DNA from: Sipunculus nudus
Taxonomy: Eukaryota > Annelida > Sipuncula > Golfingiida > Sipunculidae
Direction of reading: 5' to 3'
DNA length: 64,000 nt
Assembly (NCBI GenBank): GCA_026874595.1
Contig: CM049309.1
Location: 49,336,079 to 49,400,078, forward strand
Made by a program: the position numbers and the translations under genes. Below, piece by piece: positions 40,740-55,100 of the stretch (positions are counted from its first letter, which is position 1; the number at the start of each line of letters is the position of its first letter). Under the pieces are notes generated by a model. It made no database searches, was not told where the DNA came from, and saw only the letters and a program-made list of their open reading frames with translations.

Positions 40740-43460
40740 AAATTAAAATAGATATATATATAATATATATGTGTAAATGAATGTTTTTGTGAATCAATGA
40801 TTCAAGGAATATCCGAGCAACGTTTTTTACATAATTTAAAAAATTATTTATCTTTGATTCTGCGTATTATGTGTATTTAATCAAATTTAAAATCGTTTCA
40901 ATTTAACGATAGAGACGAGCTAATATTAGACATTGAGTAAATTTGTTTTGGTAGGTGCACTTAGATAATTAATAAATTCTATTATATAAAATATTAAATA
41001 ATATCTAGCTTATATTACATATGATGAAATAAAGATGGAACCTTTCTGTAGACTAATTAACGTATTTTAATGATTCGCATAATCAAAATCTACGAAAATA
41101 CATCATATTTCTTTCATATTCTTAAGCTAACTGAGATATAAAAAATGAGGAACACATTTTATACATTCAGGTGCCGAATGCCCTTGCGGAATCTGGGCCC
41201 CTATACCATCTCTCGCCCAAGGGCCTCCAGTTTAGTGTTTGAATTCTACCATTTTCCCCGCGTAAAGATGTATAGCATTTGTCGCAAGCACATAAGCCTG
41301 AACATTTGTCTTCAGTATGCAATGTGTATGGTCTGTTTTGTGACTGTATCCCGTATATCTATTTACCACTGTGTGGACATCTATATCACATACATGTCTG
41401 CCTGCATTGCATGGTTGAGAAGCGGATGCAGGGGCCGCATTTTACATTTCGTAATAAAAGGAAATGGACAAAATCCAGTGCATATTATGTTCCTTTCATT
41501 ATAAATTCAGGGGAAAATAAATTTACGAGATATATGCCAATATAGATTAAGATGGTTTAATTGACTTATAGTTGATAAATATCAAGCGGATTAAATTAAT
41601 AGTTCGGCGGAGGTTTAAATGTTTGTTCGGGATACAATGGTCACAACACATAAAACAAACTGTTCGCGAATCAATGTTAAAAAATATATACATATAAAAA
41701 ATATTCATACAAAATTCACGAAAACACCATTTTAATCAGACATTTATGGAAGTTTTATGGATTGTTTCTACAATTAATTTTTATCCTCTGTATATCCGAT
41801 TCTTTCTTAAAATATCTTACATCTTTAAAAATCGGCTGGAGTATGCAAATGTTTGTTTTTAAAATCACATCTTCTAAAACATTCTGGACGATCTATCAGT
41901 GACAAATGTGTCCATTCGAACTTAAATTACAACAACAACTGATATAGGCTCATACGGATAGTGTACTCTATATTTGGCTTTAGATATTTAGAATACTGTT
42001 ATTTGTGGATAAGCGGTGGTTCTGCCACTCCATCCGATCAGTCCACACTTCTGCCATGCAGATGTCGTTTCTAGTGTTATGAGTCCTATTCTGCGAAGCC
42101 ACCGACGGAGACGCAGTGGTTTTTTTTAATTTTTATTTATTAATTCTGTTGCGTCGCCGGCCCACCAAAGGGTAAACTGGGATTATAGCACGGAACAATC
42201 TGTTACTCTTAGAAGGGAAATTGCAATAGTTGCTGTGGTTGTAACAGACCAATGTTTACATAGGTTTTATGCTAATTGAAAGGCCTGTAATCTCAAATAA
42301 CCATTCTCCATTGAAAGCATGAAGCACCTGTAACATCAATATTTTATTTATTTGTCCAGAGAGAAATAAAGCATATATACAGCCCGGGTAGCCATCATGT
42401 ATTTGACAACAGTCCTGTATATAATGTATCAAGTCTGTGTTCTATTTTGTACATTTTCTTACACCCGGTGCAAAATAGTGTTGTAAATATAATAGGATCG
42501 TAATGTTTTCCAATGGTCAAATATTCAAAACACATATAGATGTACTGAACATTAATCAATGGAAATGTGTAAAATCACACAGTTCTGTATAGGGTGTTAT
42601 AATCATAGGTAACTGCAGGGCAAATTATGGACTATAGGCCTATATTGCGCCAGTCACTGAAAAGGCAATTGAGGGGGGGGGGCATTCTTATGCCGGGGCG
42701 GATTTAGGAAGGAGTGGATTTAGAAAAAGGAGTGATCCAACCCAGGAAGACTAATGATAAAACAAAAAAAGGTTCCCATGTCCGGAAAGGGGGGGGGTCC
42801 AAGCCGCAAACATTGGTCTGAAACCCTTAAAAAGTTGTGGCGGCTGAAAGGGGGGGGGGCGGGATCCGGCCCCAATGGAGTTCCAAGGCGATGATGACCA
42901 GAGCATTGAAATGAAGAACTCTGTCTGGCACATAAGTATATTTCCCGTTTTTATAACTTCAGTCGGTTTATAAGATAATGAACTGACCATGCCTGCAGGT
43001 CAGACACAAAGTATACATGTTCGTCTGCCTCACCCTGGCCGCATATGTTCTTACAATGTGTTTGTGATATTTTGATAAATTCCGTCGCACATATAAAAAA
43101 AACACCAGAAAACTTATAGGAGAAACATAGCAAGTCTACAGGCACATAATTAAGCCCACAAGAAGAGCATTCACGTAAAAAAAAATCTCTTGTTTGCCGC
43201 TGTGATGTATAAGAACTTGAAAACTTCCCCATATAGAGATACCGGTTTATATTTTATCTATGCATGATTACCATAACTCCATCTAGGCCTATATCGTGTC
43301 TGATTTCGATGCCTGTTTAGAGAAATAATGCCAGGGATATCTATGAAATTTTTATGTTATAGTATAAATGTCTGATCTGCACATATTGGGATCTCCTGAT
43401 ATTACTCCATGGGGAGATGTCGCGCCCAGCTACAAAACCGAACCACGGGGCTATGCAAGA
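40740..43460. other. Intergenic sequence with G-run cluster
   Basis: A 119-codon open frame at 41145-41504 has no recognisable domain. G10, G9 and G10 runs lie at 42673, 42789 and 42850. A GC-richer patch at about 42000-42190 is unexplained. No exon assigned. Confidence 0.45.
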
Positions 43461-43464
43461 AACT

Positions 43465-43782
43465 TATGCTGCGTGTCCACTCATTTGGTACAGATACGGA
43501 TGCGGATGCGTTTTAAATCGCTCATATGGAATTAAGAAGGAATGTGTCCACTTATGCGGTGCGGAGTGCGTGCGGAAATGGATATTTTTTTTTTAACCGG
43601 ACCATGTAGCCGTGAGTACGGACACGCTTGCGGAGACGTGCCATTTTGTAGAGATGGAAGAGAGTGAAAGACCCAAAAACGCACTGATAAACGTACCTAT
43701 TGGACACACACACACACACACAAAATCCACATACGTATCCGCACCGCACACGCACCGCATGCGTACAAGTGAACACAGGTAA
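43465..43782. mobile_element. MITE with GCGTGTCCACT-type inverted repeats
   Basis: Left TGCTGCGTGTCCACTCATTT, right reverse complement TTACCTGTGTTCACTTGTAC. Both ends continue into GATGCGG/GCATGCGG-rich DNA. Interior contains (AC)n at 43704-43722. Confidence 0.55.
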
Positions 43783-44339
43783 ACAGGTTATTTCCATTAA
43801 TTTATATTATAACAAAACTCAGTAATTTCGCCAGGGCCGGTTGTGAATAATAACCAATAATTAATATCAATTAAAAAGGCATAAATTTATCAGTCTGTTT
43901 CATCTCGTTAACAGAGATATTTTTTACTAGGGATATTGATGGGATGTTACTGTTATTGATATTATTTTAACCATTGTTTTATGTACCGGTTGTGATTTTA
44001 TCTGAATATATTGTATAACGTGAAGATTAAACATATTTATAGAGCCATAAATGGTTTAATTGTATGATTTTTTTTTAAATTTCTTTGTACCAAGGGAACT
44101 TTTTCCGTAGGAGCTGGATTGGGAGGCAGTAAGTTTAAATATATACTTTTGGTAATATAGTTTATATTTATGTTTTATATAAGGGGCCTATAATGATGTG
44201 TTATGTATACATTTTTTTATTTATATAATGCTTGTGGTTATGAGTTGATGTTATGATACGTAATAATGAATGATCTATTTTTTTTATAGTAAATATTTCA
44301 TAACGCCAACACGTGTATTATCTATGCTTTTTCTATAAA

Positions 44340-44500
44340 TGTTTATAACGTTTATAAGGCTGCGGAGCGCCATCGTGTGTTTGTGAAAGAGACCAGCCTA
44401 CCGTTATGTTTCGTTATGCCAAAGTGAGCGCAGGTTGCAAGTCTAAATCGGGCCGGAAGTTGTCCGCTATCCCGTCAAACACCGGGCACATTCCTTGAAC
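44340..44500 (+). promoter_or_regulatory. IFT52: IFT52 promoter region
   Basis: CpG-enriched, TATA-less sequence directly upstream of the start codon, with an ETS-type CCGGAAGT at 44453-44460, 41 bp before the ATG. No convincing X-box (RFX site), common in ciliary gene promoters, was found. Transcription start not determined. Confidence 0.5.
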
Positions 44501-44518
44501 ATGGCGCCGACAGCTGAG
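44501..44518 (+). CDS. IFT52: IFT52 coding exon 1 (start codon)
   Basis: ATGGCGCCGACAGCTGAG (MAPTAE) in a strong Kozak context (A at -3, G at +4), then GTGAGT. It joins exon 2 in frame. A second in-frame ATG at 46308 in exon 2 gives MDDRSQ..., which is closer to the length of the human N-terminus, so the start is not certain. Confidence 0.75.
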
Positions 44519-46103
44519 GTGAGTGGCTTGTCAACTTGTCCTAGTTCCCTGCAGTTCAGTTTTTGGCCTGACAAGTGACGTTAATGGCTATCGTTTACTC
44601 CCATGTACCAGCCTACACATCTGTAGAAGAAGTACGTGTGTTAAGAAAAGGCTCAGATCAGATATATAGGTTGTTTACATCCGTAGCTAGGGAAGCCAAG
44701 CCATGCCAATCATGGCACAACTCATTTGACAGAACCATATAGGCATAACTGTCCACACCAATAAAGTGCAATATTGTTATTATAATGTTAATAATATTGG
44801 TAGGCAATATTGGGGCAGTGTTTTGATAGCAAAACTTGGTACTACTATAGAACGCGGGCTTCAGCCCAACAACAACAGGATACTGCTGATTGCATCTTAT
44901 TTTTGGCTATATTTTGCCACTTATTTTTATCTGCAACTAACACCCTCCTCCATTACTGATTACATAAATCCTAAATATAATAAAGTCCGTCCGTACACTC
45001 ATAACCTCATCGAGGCAGTGCGTGATTGAGCCTACATTCGCTCTGAAGCTCGCATTCTATAGTGGCTACCAAAACTTAATAAATAGGTAAAAGTGCAGTA
45101 TAAGTGACCTGCAGCAAACTGGTTTTACTCTTTCTTATTGCTTCCATTGTGAGTGGCATTGATGTTGTCTTATTTTTATGTGAATCTCATAAAACTTGTG
45201 CATGTTGATGGAATCATCAAGTAAGCACCTTTTGGGAGTGCAACAATAAGGAAAGACCATTGGTAAGAAGATAGTCTAAGGCAGGTCACCTATACTACAC
45301 TTTGTACCAATTAATAGTGTATGTCAGTTGTAGAAACGAAGACTTCACAACATCATATTGTTCAAGTACTTTTGCCTTGTTATTGATTGTCAGAAACAAA
45401 CAATGACAATCAATAATATTATACATCAGTCATGTATGATTGGTGTTTTCAATTTTTATTTTATTGAATTATAATTTAATTCAATAAAAATTACAAAGAC
45501 AATACCCACACTATTATGTACTGAGAAAGATGTGGATGAATATATTAACACTTAACAGACTAAAAGTTTCATTGGTCAATCACCCCTAAATAAAAACATA
45601 TATACTAAAGTCCATCCCACCAAGGGGCGACCATTGGTTTTCGGCAATAATATAGATATGCCGATATTTTTGTCCAGTATGTTACAATCACAGAAAATTA
45701 TGTGCATTTCTGCTAAAGATAATAAAAGATATATTAAACCTTGTTTTATGTATGTATACTTTGCAAATTTCCAGATGTTTCCTCATGATGTGTTATCACA
45801 AGATGGCATCAGACGATTTATCTTATATTTGTGGTACCAAGTACTCCCATCACCCAATTAGTGCCTGTCAAAAAGTGTCCTTGACCCTGTCATTTCAGTC
45901 AGTATGTTGTGACAGGAATAGACTTTTTTCTCTAATATTAAATTAATTGTTTCACTCAAATTCTTTGCTTGGTATGGTGTCGTATATCCTGTGAGTAATT
46001 ACAAGATTGCCTGGTTGATTTCCTTACGGTAAAATTTTCAGAATAAATTAACATTGTAATAAATAACACCAAAACTCAATGGGGACCCCTTGGTGGGACC
46101 GGC

Positions 46104-46154
<51 letters not shown>

Positions 46155-49100
46155 ATATTATTAATAATAATAATAATATAGGTTACAGAACTGGTGATAA
46201 CATGACAACAATTCTATATGAATGTGTTCATGCAGTTTATAGTTTTATAGCTTTCTATTAAGTACAAGTGTCATTAATTTTAATCTTATGAGTTCCTTTT
46301 TCAGTCCATGGATGACAGAAGTCAGAAAAACACAATTGTATTCAATGCATCAAAAAGAGAAATATTTACAGTCAACAATGGCTTCAAATCGCTCAACAGA
46401 AGGTTGAGAAATACCTGGAAGATTTTAAGGTTGGTATTTTGTTGCAGAGATTATTTTAATATAAATGATTATATCATTTGCATTGCTTTATTTTGTATAT
46501 AGTTTAGTTGATGAGTCATTGATTTATGAAAATAACTACACATTTGGGTCTTTGGAAGAATAATAAGGACTGCAAAAAAGGATAAAAAGATAAGGCATAT
46601 TTTAATCTTCGCAAAGATGTCCAAATCGGAGAGTCTTTTTCATAGGTTTAATAGGAAACTTTCAAGTCTGTTATCCATTATATTTGAAGAGAGTTGGTTA
46701 TATATCTCAATTTCTATTTGCATTGTCCACTAGAGAACAGGATTCTCCGTTTTCTGAGATATTGATGAAGCAGTTTTCACTTAAGGTCTAATCATCGTCA
46801 AACAACCTTGGTTTAATTTAGCTTTAGAATTCATATTAATAATAATTTTAGACACAGTGATGTATATATATTTAGAATCCTTAGAATATTCTCTATCAGA
46901 TGAGATATATTTAAAAAGTGTAACAGTGTCCACTTTGAAAATTTAAAACTTGAAATGATTTAAAAAATTTGTTTTTTAATTGGATATATCTCAAAATTGG
47001 CATAGGGTATGTATGTGGAAATAGTATCATTTGAAACTACATACAAATATCTCCAGGAGTTTTTTTTGGTTATATATTTATTGTCTTTTTTTCATAATGA
47101 ATTTTAAATTTAAAAAAAAATGTGTGATGTTAACAATACTTATTTCGTTTAAATAACGTATTTCTACTACACTAAAAACGATATAGGAAAAAAAAATGCA
47201 TTTTAGAATACTTGTTGATTTACCTATATGCAAAATTTGAAGACTCTATATTCCATGGTTTTTGAGAAATATCACTCTAAAGACCGTACAGTCTCCTGAA
47301 ATACTGTTTTGAGAAAACGGCCAAAAACTGTTTGGGAAGAGAAATTTCGTTTTGAGTGGAAAACAGGGATATAAGCGCAAGTGACAGTTGTATTTTTTCA
47401 CTAAATTTTCCGATGAGAATCGGTTTCAATATATAAATTATAAAATTTAATAGTTTATTAATGTTAAAAAAAGGATTTTATTAGGCATCATGACCAATTA
47501 CAAATATAATTATTCATTTTTTTTAGCTCAGCTGACTATAAGTCATCTGAGCTATAGTCATGGTCCATTGTCCGTCATCCGTCTGTCTGTGTGTCCGTCC
47601 GTCCGTCTGTCCGTCTGGATGTCTGTCCGTAAGACTGGCACGTTTCGACACCGTTGGACCTACGAATCTTAATTTTGGCATAATGTTAGATGCACCCATA
47701 ATCTCCTACCATGCCAAAACTTGGGTCAATAGGACTTTGTTCCTTTGAGATATTAAGGAAAAACCTCAATTTTTTATTAGAAATCTATTTTCACACTTCA
47801 GGACTGCCTAATATCAAAACCACTCATCTGGTTTTCTTCATATTTACCATAAATATTCCTCTATATAGTTCCTATGTACATGCTAGATATTAAGTCAGTA
47901 TTATATAATTTAAAAAAGTTATGGGCCCAAACATAATGGACTTTGTAAAAAAATCAGGAAGATATTTGGTCACTTAAGACCAAAAGTGTTAAAGGTAGGG
48001 ACTTTTTTTCCAGTAATACAACTTTAATTAATCAAAATTTAATTGTATACCAAAAATTAGATCAAAATCTGTTAAATTTTTTTAAATATTGGCAAAAATA
48101 TAAAGTTGGTACCTTAAATTTTGCCCAACTTTGGCCATGGCACGTTTTTTTCCTGTAAGTACTGTGGATTTAATTTTCACACCATGTATACATAAGGATT
48201 TAATCTGTTAAAATCTGAAATTTGAAAATAAAAGCTGCAAAATTAGGCTAGTTATTGAATTTTTTTGGAGGCTCTTGTTGTATTCCCTTACATTGTCAAG
48301 CAGTCCACTTTGATGACTGTAGGTCATTCAGTGCACATCTCTATGCTCCCCAGGCTGTTGACATAATTTTAGATGTCCCCAAAATCTCCTACCATACCGA
48401 AAAATTTGGGTCATTAGGACTTTGTTCCTCTGAGATATTAAGGAAAAAAAACTCTGTTTTCCATAAAAAAAAGCCATTGTTACACTTCAAGGCTGCCTAA
48501 TATCAAAACCACTGATCTGTTTTTGATCGTATTTAGTATTCACATTCTTTTATACATTTGCTATGAACATACAAAAAATTAGGTCAGTATTGGGTATTGT
48601 TTTGAAGTTATGAGCCAAAACATAATGCAATTTTTTAAAAAATCAGGAAATATATTTACTCACCTAACATGAGAATTGCTGAACCTAGAGACTTTTTTTC
48701 AGGAATATAACTTTATTTAATCAAGATTCAATTGTTACCCAAAATTAGATCTGAATTTTGCAAATTTTTCAAGTTATTAGCATAAATAAAAAATCAATAC
48801 CTTAAATTTTGTCCAACTTTGGCACTGTTGATTTAATTTTCCCAGCTTATATGCATAAGAGATTAAATCTTTTAAAATCTGAACTTTCATAAGAAATTGA
48901 TTGGAATGAATAGCTTTTATTCATGTTTTCATACACCATGTCAAGTGTTGTTTACATCTAGCCCACCTAGTAGTACAGCTTTCACTTGCATTATGTAACC
49001 CACCCCAGGCAGCTTACCTTGGCCCAGCTTGGCCACTACTAGCAGGCTTCCCCTCTGCCCTGCATTCATCCCCCCAGCTGGTGCATAAACTAGATGAATG

Positions 49101-52100
49101 TTATAATTTTTCTGTATTTTATTTTATTCTTGGACATGCTACATTTTAGATTTTGTATTGAACCACCAGAGTTACAATGATTAAAGTGTACATTTAATTG
49201 TGTCCATAAAGGGTTGTATTGCTGTGAAAGTGTGGATGTTCATGAGATAAGTAATTCCTTACTTCAGAAGAGTAAAAACTTCACCAGGTGTGAAATTGGC
49301 TATTAATTCCAGTAATTAATGAAAACTGGGATAGTAATAAGCATAATGATATTGTTTGTCCCTCATTCAACCAACAGTGTGTATACTTTATTTGAAAAGA
49401 TGTTTTATTTTATCAAATTTACTTTTATTTTATTTTAATGAATAAAATTAAGCATGTCCTGAAAACTCCAATGTGCAAAACTTTTTAATAGTGATTCAAG
49501 GAATATTCTTGTAGATGCCATGTTGTGGCATTATTTTCTTTTAAAATCAGTTTAAACATTTATGATTTAAAAATAATAAAATATATGTGTATGCATAATA
49601 TGACCCAATGTTTTTTACTCTGTATATATGTTTGCAACTTTTGCAACAAATTTAATATTTTAACTTATATTTTCAGGTTTTTTAATTAAAAATTTATAAA
49701 CCTGTAAATAAAAAAATGATTCAGATAAAAACTTCTTAATGGAAAAAGTGGATCTGCTTAAAAAAATAGGATTATATATAAACTTAAATGCATTATTCTC
49801 TTGAAAGTGAAATAAAGGTATTAGTCCATTCTGTCCACTTGCCTGTCCATCTGTAAATTTTCGTATGCAACACAGTATCTCAAAACTTTTACTGTTTTTC
49901 TTCATGACAGTCTTGTCAGAGTATTAGTTTGCAATCATATATTTAGAACTTTACTATAACCAAGTAGGAGGGCCCCTTTCCTCTTAGCTTTTCATATTCT
50001 TATATAAATGAAAAACATTACAATAGAATATTTCTACATCCACCTTCGTGCTGCCCTCACTTTTCCCTTCTCCGAACCCCATCCCAAAGTTAGCCATAGT
50101 AAGCAAGAACAAGATGAATCAGATATATTCATACTTTAATATTTTGTATAACTATTCGTCCATAGGTACCTATGTACATGCCAGAAATTATGTCAATATT
50201 GTGTAATATGTAGACATAGTGGGCATCACAATAATGTACCTTGTCAAGACTAAAGAGATATTGTGTCATACAGTCACATATTCATAAATCACTTTCTTCA
50301 GCATAGTTAATCATAACATCATATCTGTCAAATTGAACGCTTGCAGACTACCATACACTTTAGATCCTTCAACAAATAGCCTTATCATCATTCTACTACT
50401 GCTTATTACTGCTGTCATTGCATTCATATTTGCTCAAATATATCACAGTTTTCAACCCCTCCTAAATAAATAAAAAATAAACCACTTTATTTGACTCTAT
50501 TAATCCATCAGTCAGGTAATTTCATTTATCATTTACTCACATATTACATTACATTCCTTTATAATAGCCCAACATGTACATGATATTCATAAGCTTTATC
50601 GACTCGATATAGTATCACAGTTGAGAAACATTTATAGTCCAATCACGATCAGCTGAGCGCCGTGACCCATGGGTCCCTTGTTTTCAAATCTGTTTCCACT
50701 AGGGCTGTATCAGTATATCGATATATCAATAATTATTGATACGCTTCATTGATAGGGTTGCCAATATGGTTTTCTGTATTGTCATATCAATGAAACATAA
50801 TTACAAATATATATACAAGTACAACTATTTATAAAGCTTACGCTACTTCAGTTTCTTATGTTGGCTTTTTAAGACTTAAATAAGATCCATGTATTGTGGT
50901 ATGATTGACTAGATGATGATGTATAAGTACGCTTGTCAGTGCTTCCATGACAAGCCAACGCATGTAAGGGTCGATAGACATTGCAGTCCTCATTAGTGTT
51001 GAAATATTAATTGCATGCTTGTCCCCTTTTTCTGTTCTCAGTAGGGCAGGTATTTCATTTTAGAATCCATTATTTATCTCTGATTGTTTTAAATGTAAGC
51101 GAATTGAGTTCCATTTATAAACCTTGGGGAAAATGAAAAACTAGTTTTCAAGGGGAAATGTGTTTTAAGGGATTTACATTCCCAGAAACATAAGAAACTG
51201 TGTAATTACATGATGATGACATGTAAAATTTAACCTATAATCTTCCCAATAATATGCAAACATTCTGATGAAAGAATTTGGGCAATGACCAAAATGGAGA
51301 TTGAAATTTTAATACCTAATATTTTATACCCTATTAAGTGTATAAGGTTAATGAAAAAGGAGATTTTACATATCTAAATATTACACATTTTATGCCATTT
51401 ATGAAACGAAAGATTGCCTACCAAGCTAAAGTGTACACTGGAGCACTTAGATTTTTAGGTTACATGGGACCCTAATGTTTGAGTGAAACATAAGAATACA
51501 CCAGCTTGAAATGAACATAAATATCATATTTGATACATGTATATATGTACACAAAGATTATATATAAATATTTATACAGGTAATTTTTCTATGGTTACAA
51601 AAAAAACTTGAGCTTATTGGCAATACATATCAGGTATTGCTGAAAGTGTATTGCAGTACATATAATTTATTAATACCTGAATAGGCCGACCAATACCCAG
51701 TCCTGGTTTTCACTATTTTTTTCTGTCTCCACTTTAGCATATATGTTTTACATAAGTATTATTTGGTCTCAGAAGTAATCATATTAACAATACAACATTT
51801 TATTTTTACATAGAAATACATTTTTGTAGCAATTATTGTTTGGCACATTTTTCTTGAAACTTCTAGTGATATGTGCCTTTTCCTTACACATATCTGCATC
51901 ACCCCAGTCAGTTTGGTAGTTTTATAGATCTTTAAGTAAAAAATTTAAACAAATGTAGGTTTTGGGCACTTTTGGTGCCTAAAACCTGCCTTAAACCTGT
52001 TTTAGGCGGGGCAGTTTTAACCAGGTTATAACCTATGGTTAAAACCTTCCTGCCTAAAACTTGCCAACCCTGCCTTACACACATTTTTCAGTAACAAAGA

Positions 52101-55100
52101 AGAAATTACAGAAGAGCGCTTGGCAGTAGCTCGGATATTCATCTTTGGAGGGCCAAGGGAAAAGTTTACTTCTCAAGAGGTATTAACACAGCTTAATTTT
52201 ATTTTAATTCTTATTCATGGTTTGCACAGTATATCCAGCTTTGCAGTAATATTTTAAAGACCTAGAAAATTCCTGCATAGTCATGGTAGAAATTTAACTA
52301 AATAAAGCACATAATTATTTAGTTGTCACTGTTATAGTCTTGGCTGATAATTGGCTGCCTGTAAAAAAATTAATCTAATTTTCTGTACCATCACAATCAT
52401 GTTTAATTTGTAATGGATGTACATTTTTTCATCTTTAATTCCAGTTTGAAGCAATAAAGAAATATATTGAAAATGGTGGGAGTGTTTTAGTGTTGATGGG
52501 AGAGGGTGGAGAGAGCAAATCAAACACAAATATCAACTTCTTATTGGAAGAATATGGTGTCATGGTCAATAATGGTAAGTAGGATACTAAATGTGACACT
52601 TTACGGGGGGTTTCAGGATTATTTCTAAGAATCTAATTTTATTCGTTTCTTTCTGTGAACAGCCTGAAGTTCCTGGTGAAATTTAGGGTTTGAGGGGGTG
52701 TTTAACAGTCCAGTGACTGTTTAGAAATTAATTTTTTTTTCTCTACTGGGTGTCTGACCTGTTGAAAAATGAAATTTAAAATGAGTTATTGAGTCAACAT
52801 TTAAAATTTTAGTTGGAGGTAGTTAAAAATATGATACAGGTAAAGCAATAAAACATTGAGATTTTGTTATGTACTCTAATTTTGGTCTACTTAAAAGTGG
52901 CCCACTAATACAGGGTGTCTAAAATAATATACCTTTTAAAAATTAAAAATATTTTTAAAATGTTAAAATATAAAAATGGATGAAATTTTCAGAAATATGT
53001 ATACTATCAGAAAGAACATTGCACAGGTTTAAAATGTTTACCTTACAGGGTCTAATATGAATTTGAAACAACTTTTGATTTGATTTTATATTAATTAGCA
53101 GGGATGCTACCTTATTACTTAGTTGGCCATACAGTGAGGGTTGACCTGTATTTCTTCTGAACTTAGTATTTTTCCTTTTACAGTAGAGATCCTAATTTTG
53201 TCTTGTCATGTCTGACATTTCTTTGTTGTAGTATATATATAACCTGTATGCATATACCTTTTATTTTCAGACAATGTTGTTAGAACACACTTTTACAAAT
53301 ATTTTCATCCAAAAGAAGTCCTCGTATCAAATGGTGTCCTGAACAGGTAAGTAATCTTTTATCACTTCTCATTTTGTCACTTATATATAGTGCCAATATT
53401 TCAATTAAGTCCAGGTGGTATCTGTCCATTCAGAGAGCTGTTCTTCAGTATATGAATTATAAATCTTTCAAGTAATTTGTTTTAAGAATAATCACTGTGG
53501 AATGAAGAATTAATACAACCTTAATATCTCAGCATTTTAAATTTAATCTGATCATTGAATTTGTGATCACACATGTATATTTAAGTGAGCAGATAAAATT
53601 GTACAATCAGATTTCGGAGCAGGATTAAATCCAAATTAAATAAAAAATTTTAAGCCTGAATTTAGACTTGTACATATTTGTTATATTACAGAGAGATCAG
53701 TCGAGCAGCTGGGAAGCATATACCTGGCCTCGGGGAGGAGGACCAAAACAATGCTCAGTGAGTGCTGTTGTTTGTTTGTTTACATCTGGCCACCCAATTG
53801 GTGAAACTCCTTTGACTGATTATATTATATGCGCATGCCATTAGTCATAATTTTGCATGCCTATTAGTAAATTGTTTCCTCATCTGAATTGTAAGTTTTT
53901 GTCATGCATGAAGGCAAAACTACTTGTCTTTATATCTATAAAAAATAATTTTCATGTAAATTTTATTTAATTTATATATACAGTAAAATCTTGTTGTGTC
54001 AAAGTCGAAGGGACTTACAACAAAGCTTTGCCTTATCAGAAATTTGATACAAGCAGGTTTATTTGAATATTTAAGCAAGCTCCACAAACAAGTTTTACTG
54101 CGAAAATTTATGTATATTTATAATGGACTTAATTTTTCTTACAGTGAATTGATTAATTGTCTTAATTGTAAATAACAAATATTTTGCATGAGCATGGGTA
54201 CTTAGTAAAGCTTGTTGCAGAGCTGAATTTAGAAGAGGTTTACAATTAGTCTCATTTATTATAAATAATGGTAGTTAATACTTCTGTTTCACAGGGCCCT
54301 GACATTTCTGTATCCATATGGGGCCACCCTCAGTGTCATGCGACCAGCAGTGTCTGTACTCTCTACAGGAAGTGTATCATTCCCCCTCAACAGACCCGTG
54401 TGTGCCCTCTACTCAGGGAAGGTAAGTGCAGTTATCTGCAAATAAATAAAATGTATATTAAATACTTAGGAACAAGGCTGTTTGAATGCTTTGAGTTTTT
54501 CAGCCACTTACAATATTAAACAACTTGAGTAGCATACTTCCGTGTTTGCTTAAGTGTTCATATGCCATTACATTTATACTAACAGTAAGTGTCTATATTA
54601 TTTTTATGATATAATATTTATGCAGGGGTAGTAATTATTCCTCTCTGTCTTTCTAAGACAGGCAAAAATTTTCATGGAAAGGCATTTTTCATTTTGTACC
54701 AATTTGTTGAAAAGGTAAAAGTCCCAATGTTTACCACATTATAAATATAGAGCCATAACAGAGCTGAGTATCAGTCTAAACCCCAGCCCCATTATTACTT
54801 TGTAAATTTGTTATCTGACAATTTTTTATGTTACTCAGGCTTGTATTGAATCACAATGTACATAACAAAAAGATTGCAGGGTGTTGCCTTGGGATGCTGC
54901 ATTAAACAACACAGGTTAACTGTTACGCGGAAATGTCAAAACGGAAGTAACTGATTTAAGGTTCAATATGATGATTGGATGCATCTATAGCAGTAAAGCT
55001 AATTTTCCAGTGGAAAGGCAAAACAAGATTTATGTCTTTCCGTTAAAAAGGTGAACATTTTAAAGTATTATGAACAATGTAAAGCATATATCATATTTAC

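Larger units (their letters stand above)
44519..46304 (+). other. IFT52: IFT52 intron 1
   Basis: Contains a SINE-tail-like GCATTCTATAGTGGCTACC near 45050, the MITE at 45615-46098 and TA/TAA simple repeats at about 46107-46178. Otherwise AT-rich. Confidence 0.7.

Noticed and set aside
41145..41504. 119-codon plus-strand open frame
   Set aside because: No domain recognised and an overlapping frame of similar length exists on the same strand. Length is within what chance gives in 64 kb.
44340..44500. X-box (RFX) site in the IFT52 promoter
   Set aside because: GTTATGCC and GGTTGCAAG half-site resemblances do not form the inverted repeat that defines an X-box.
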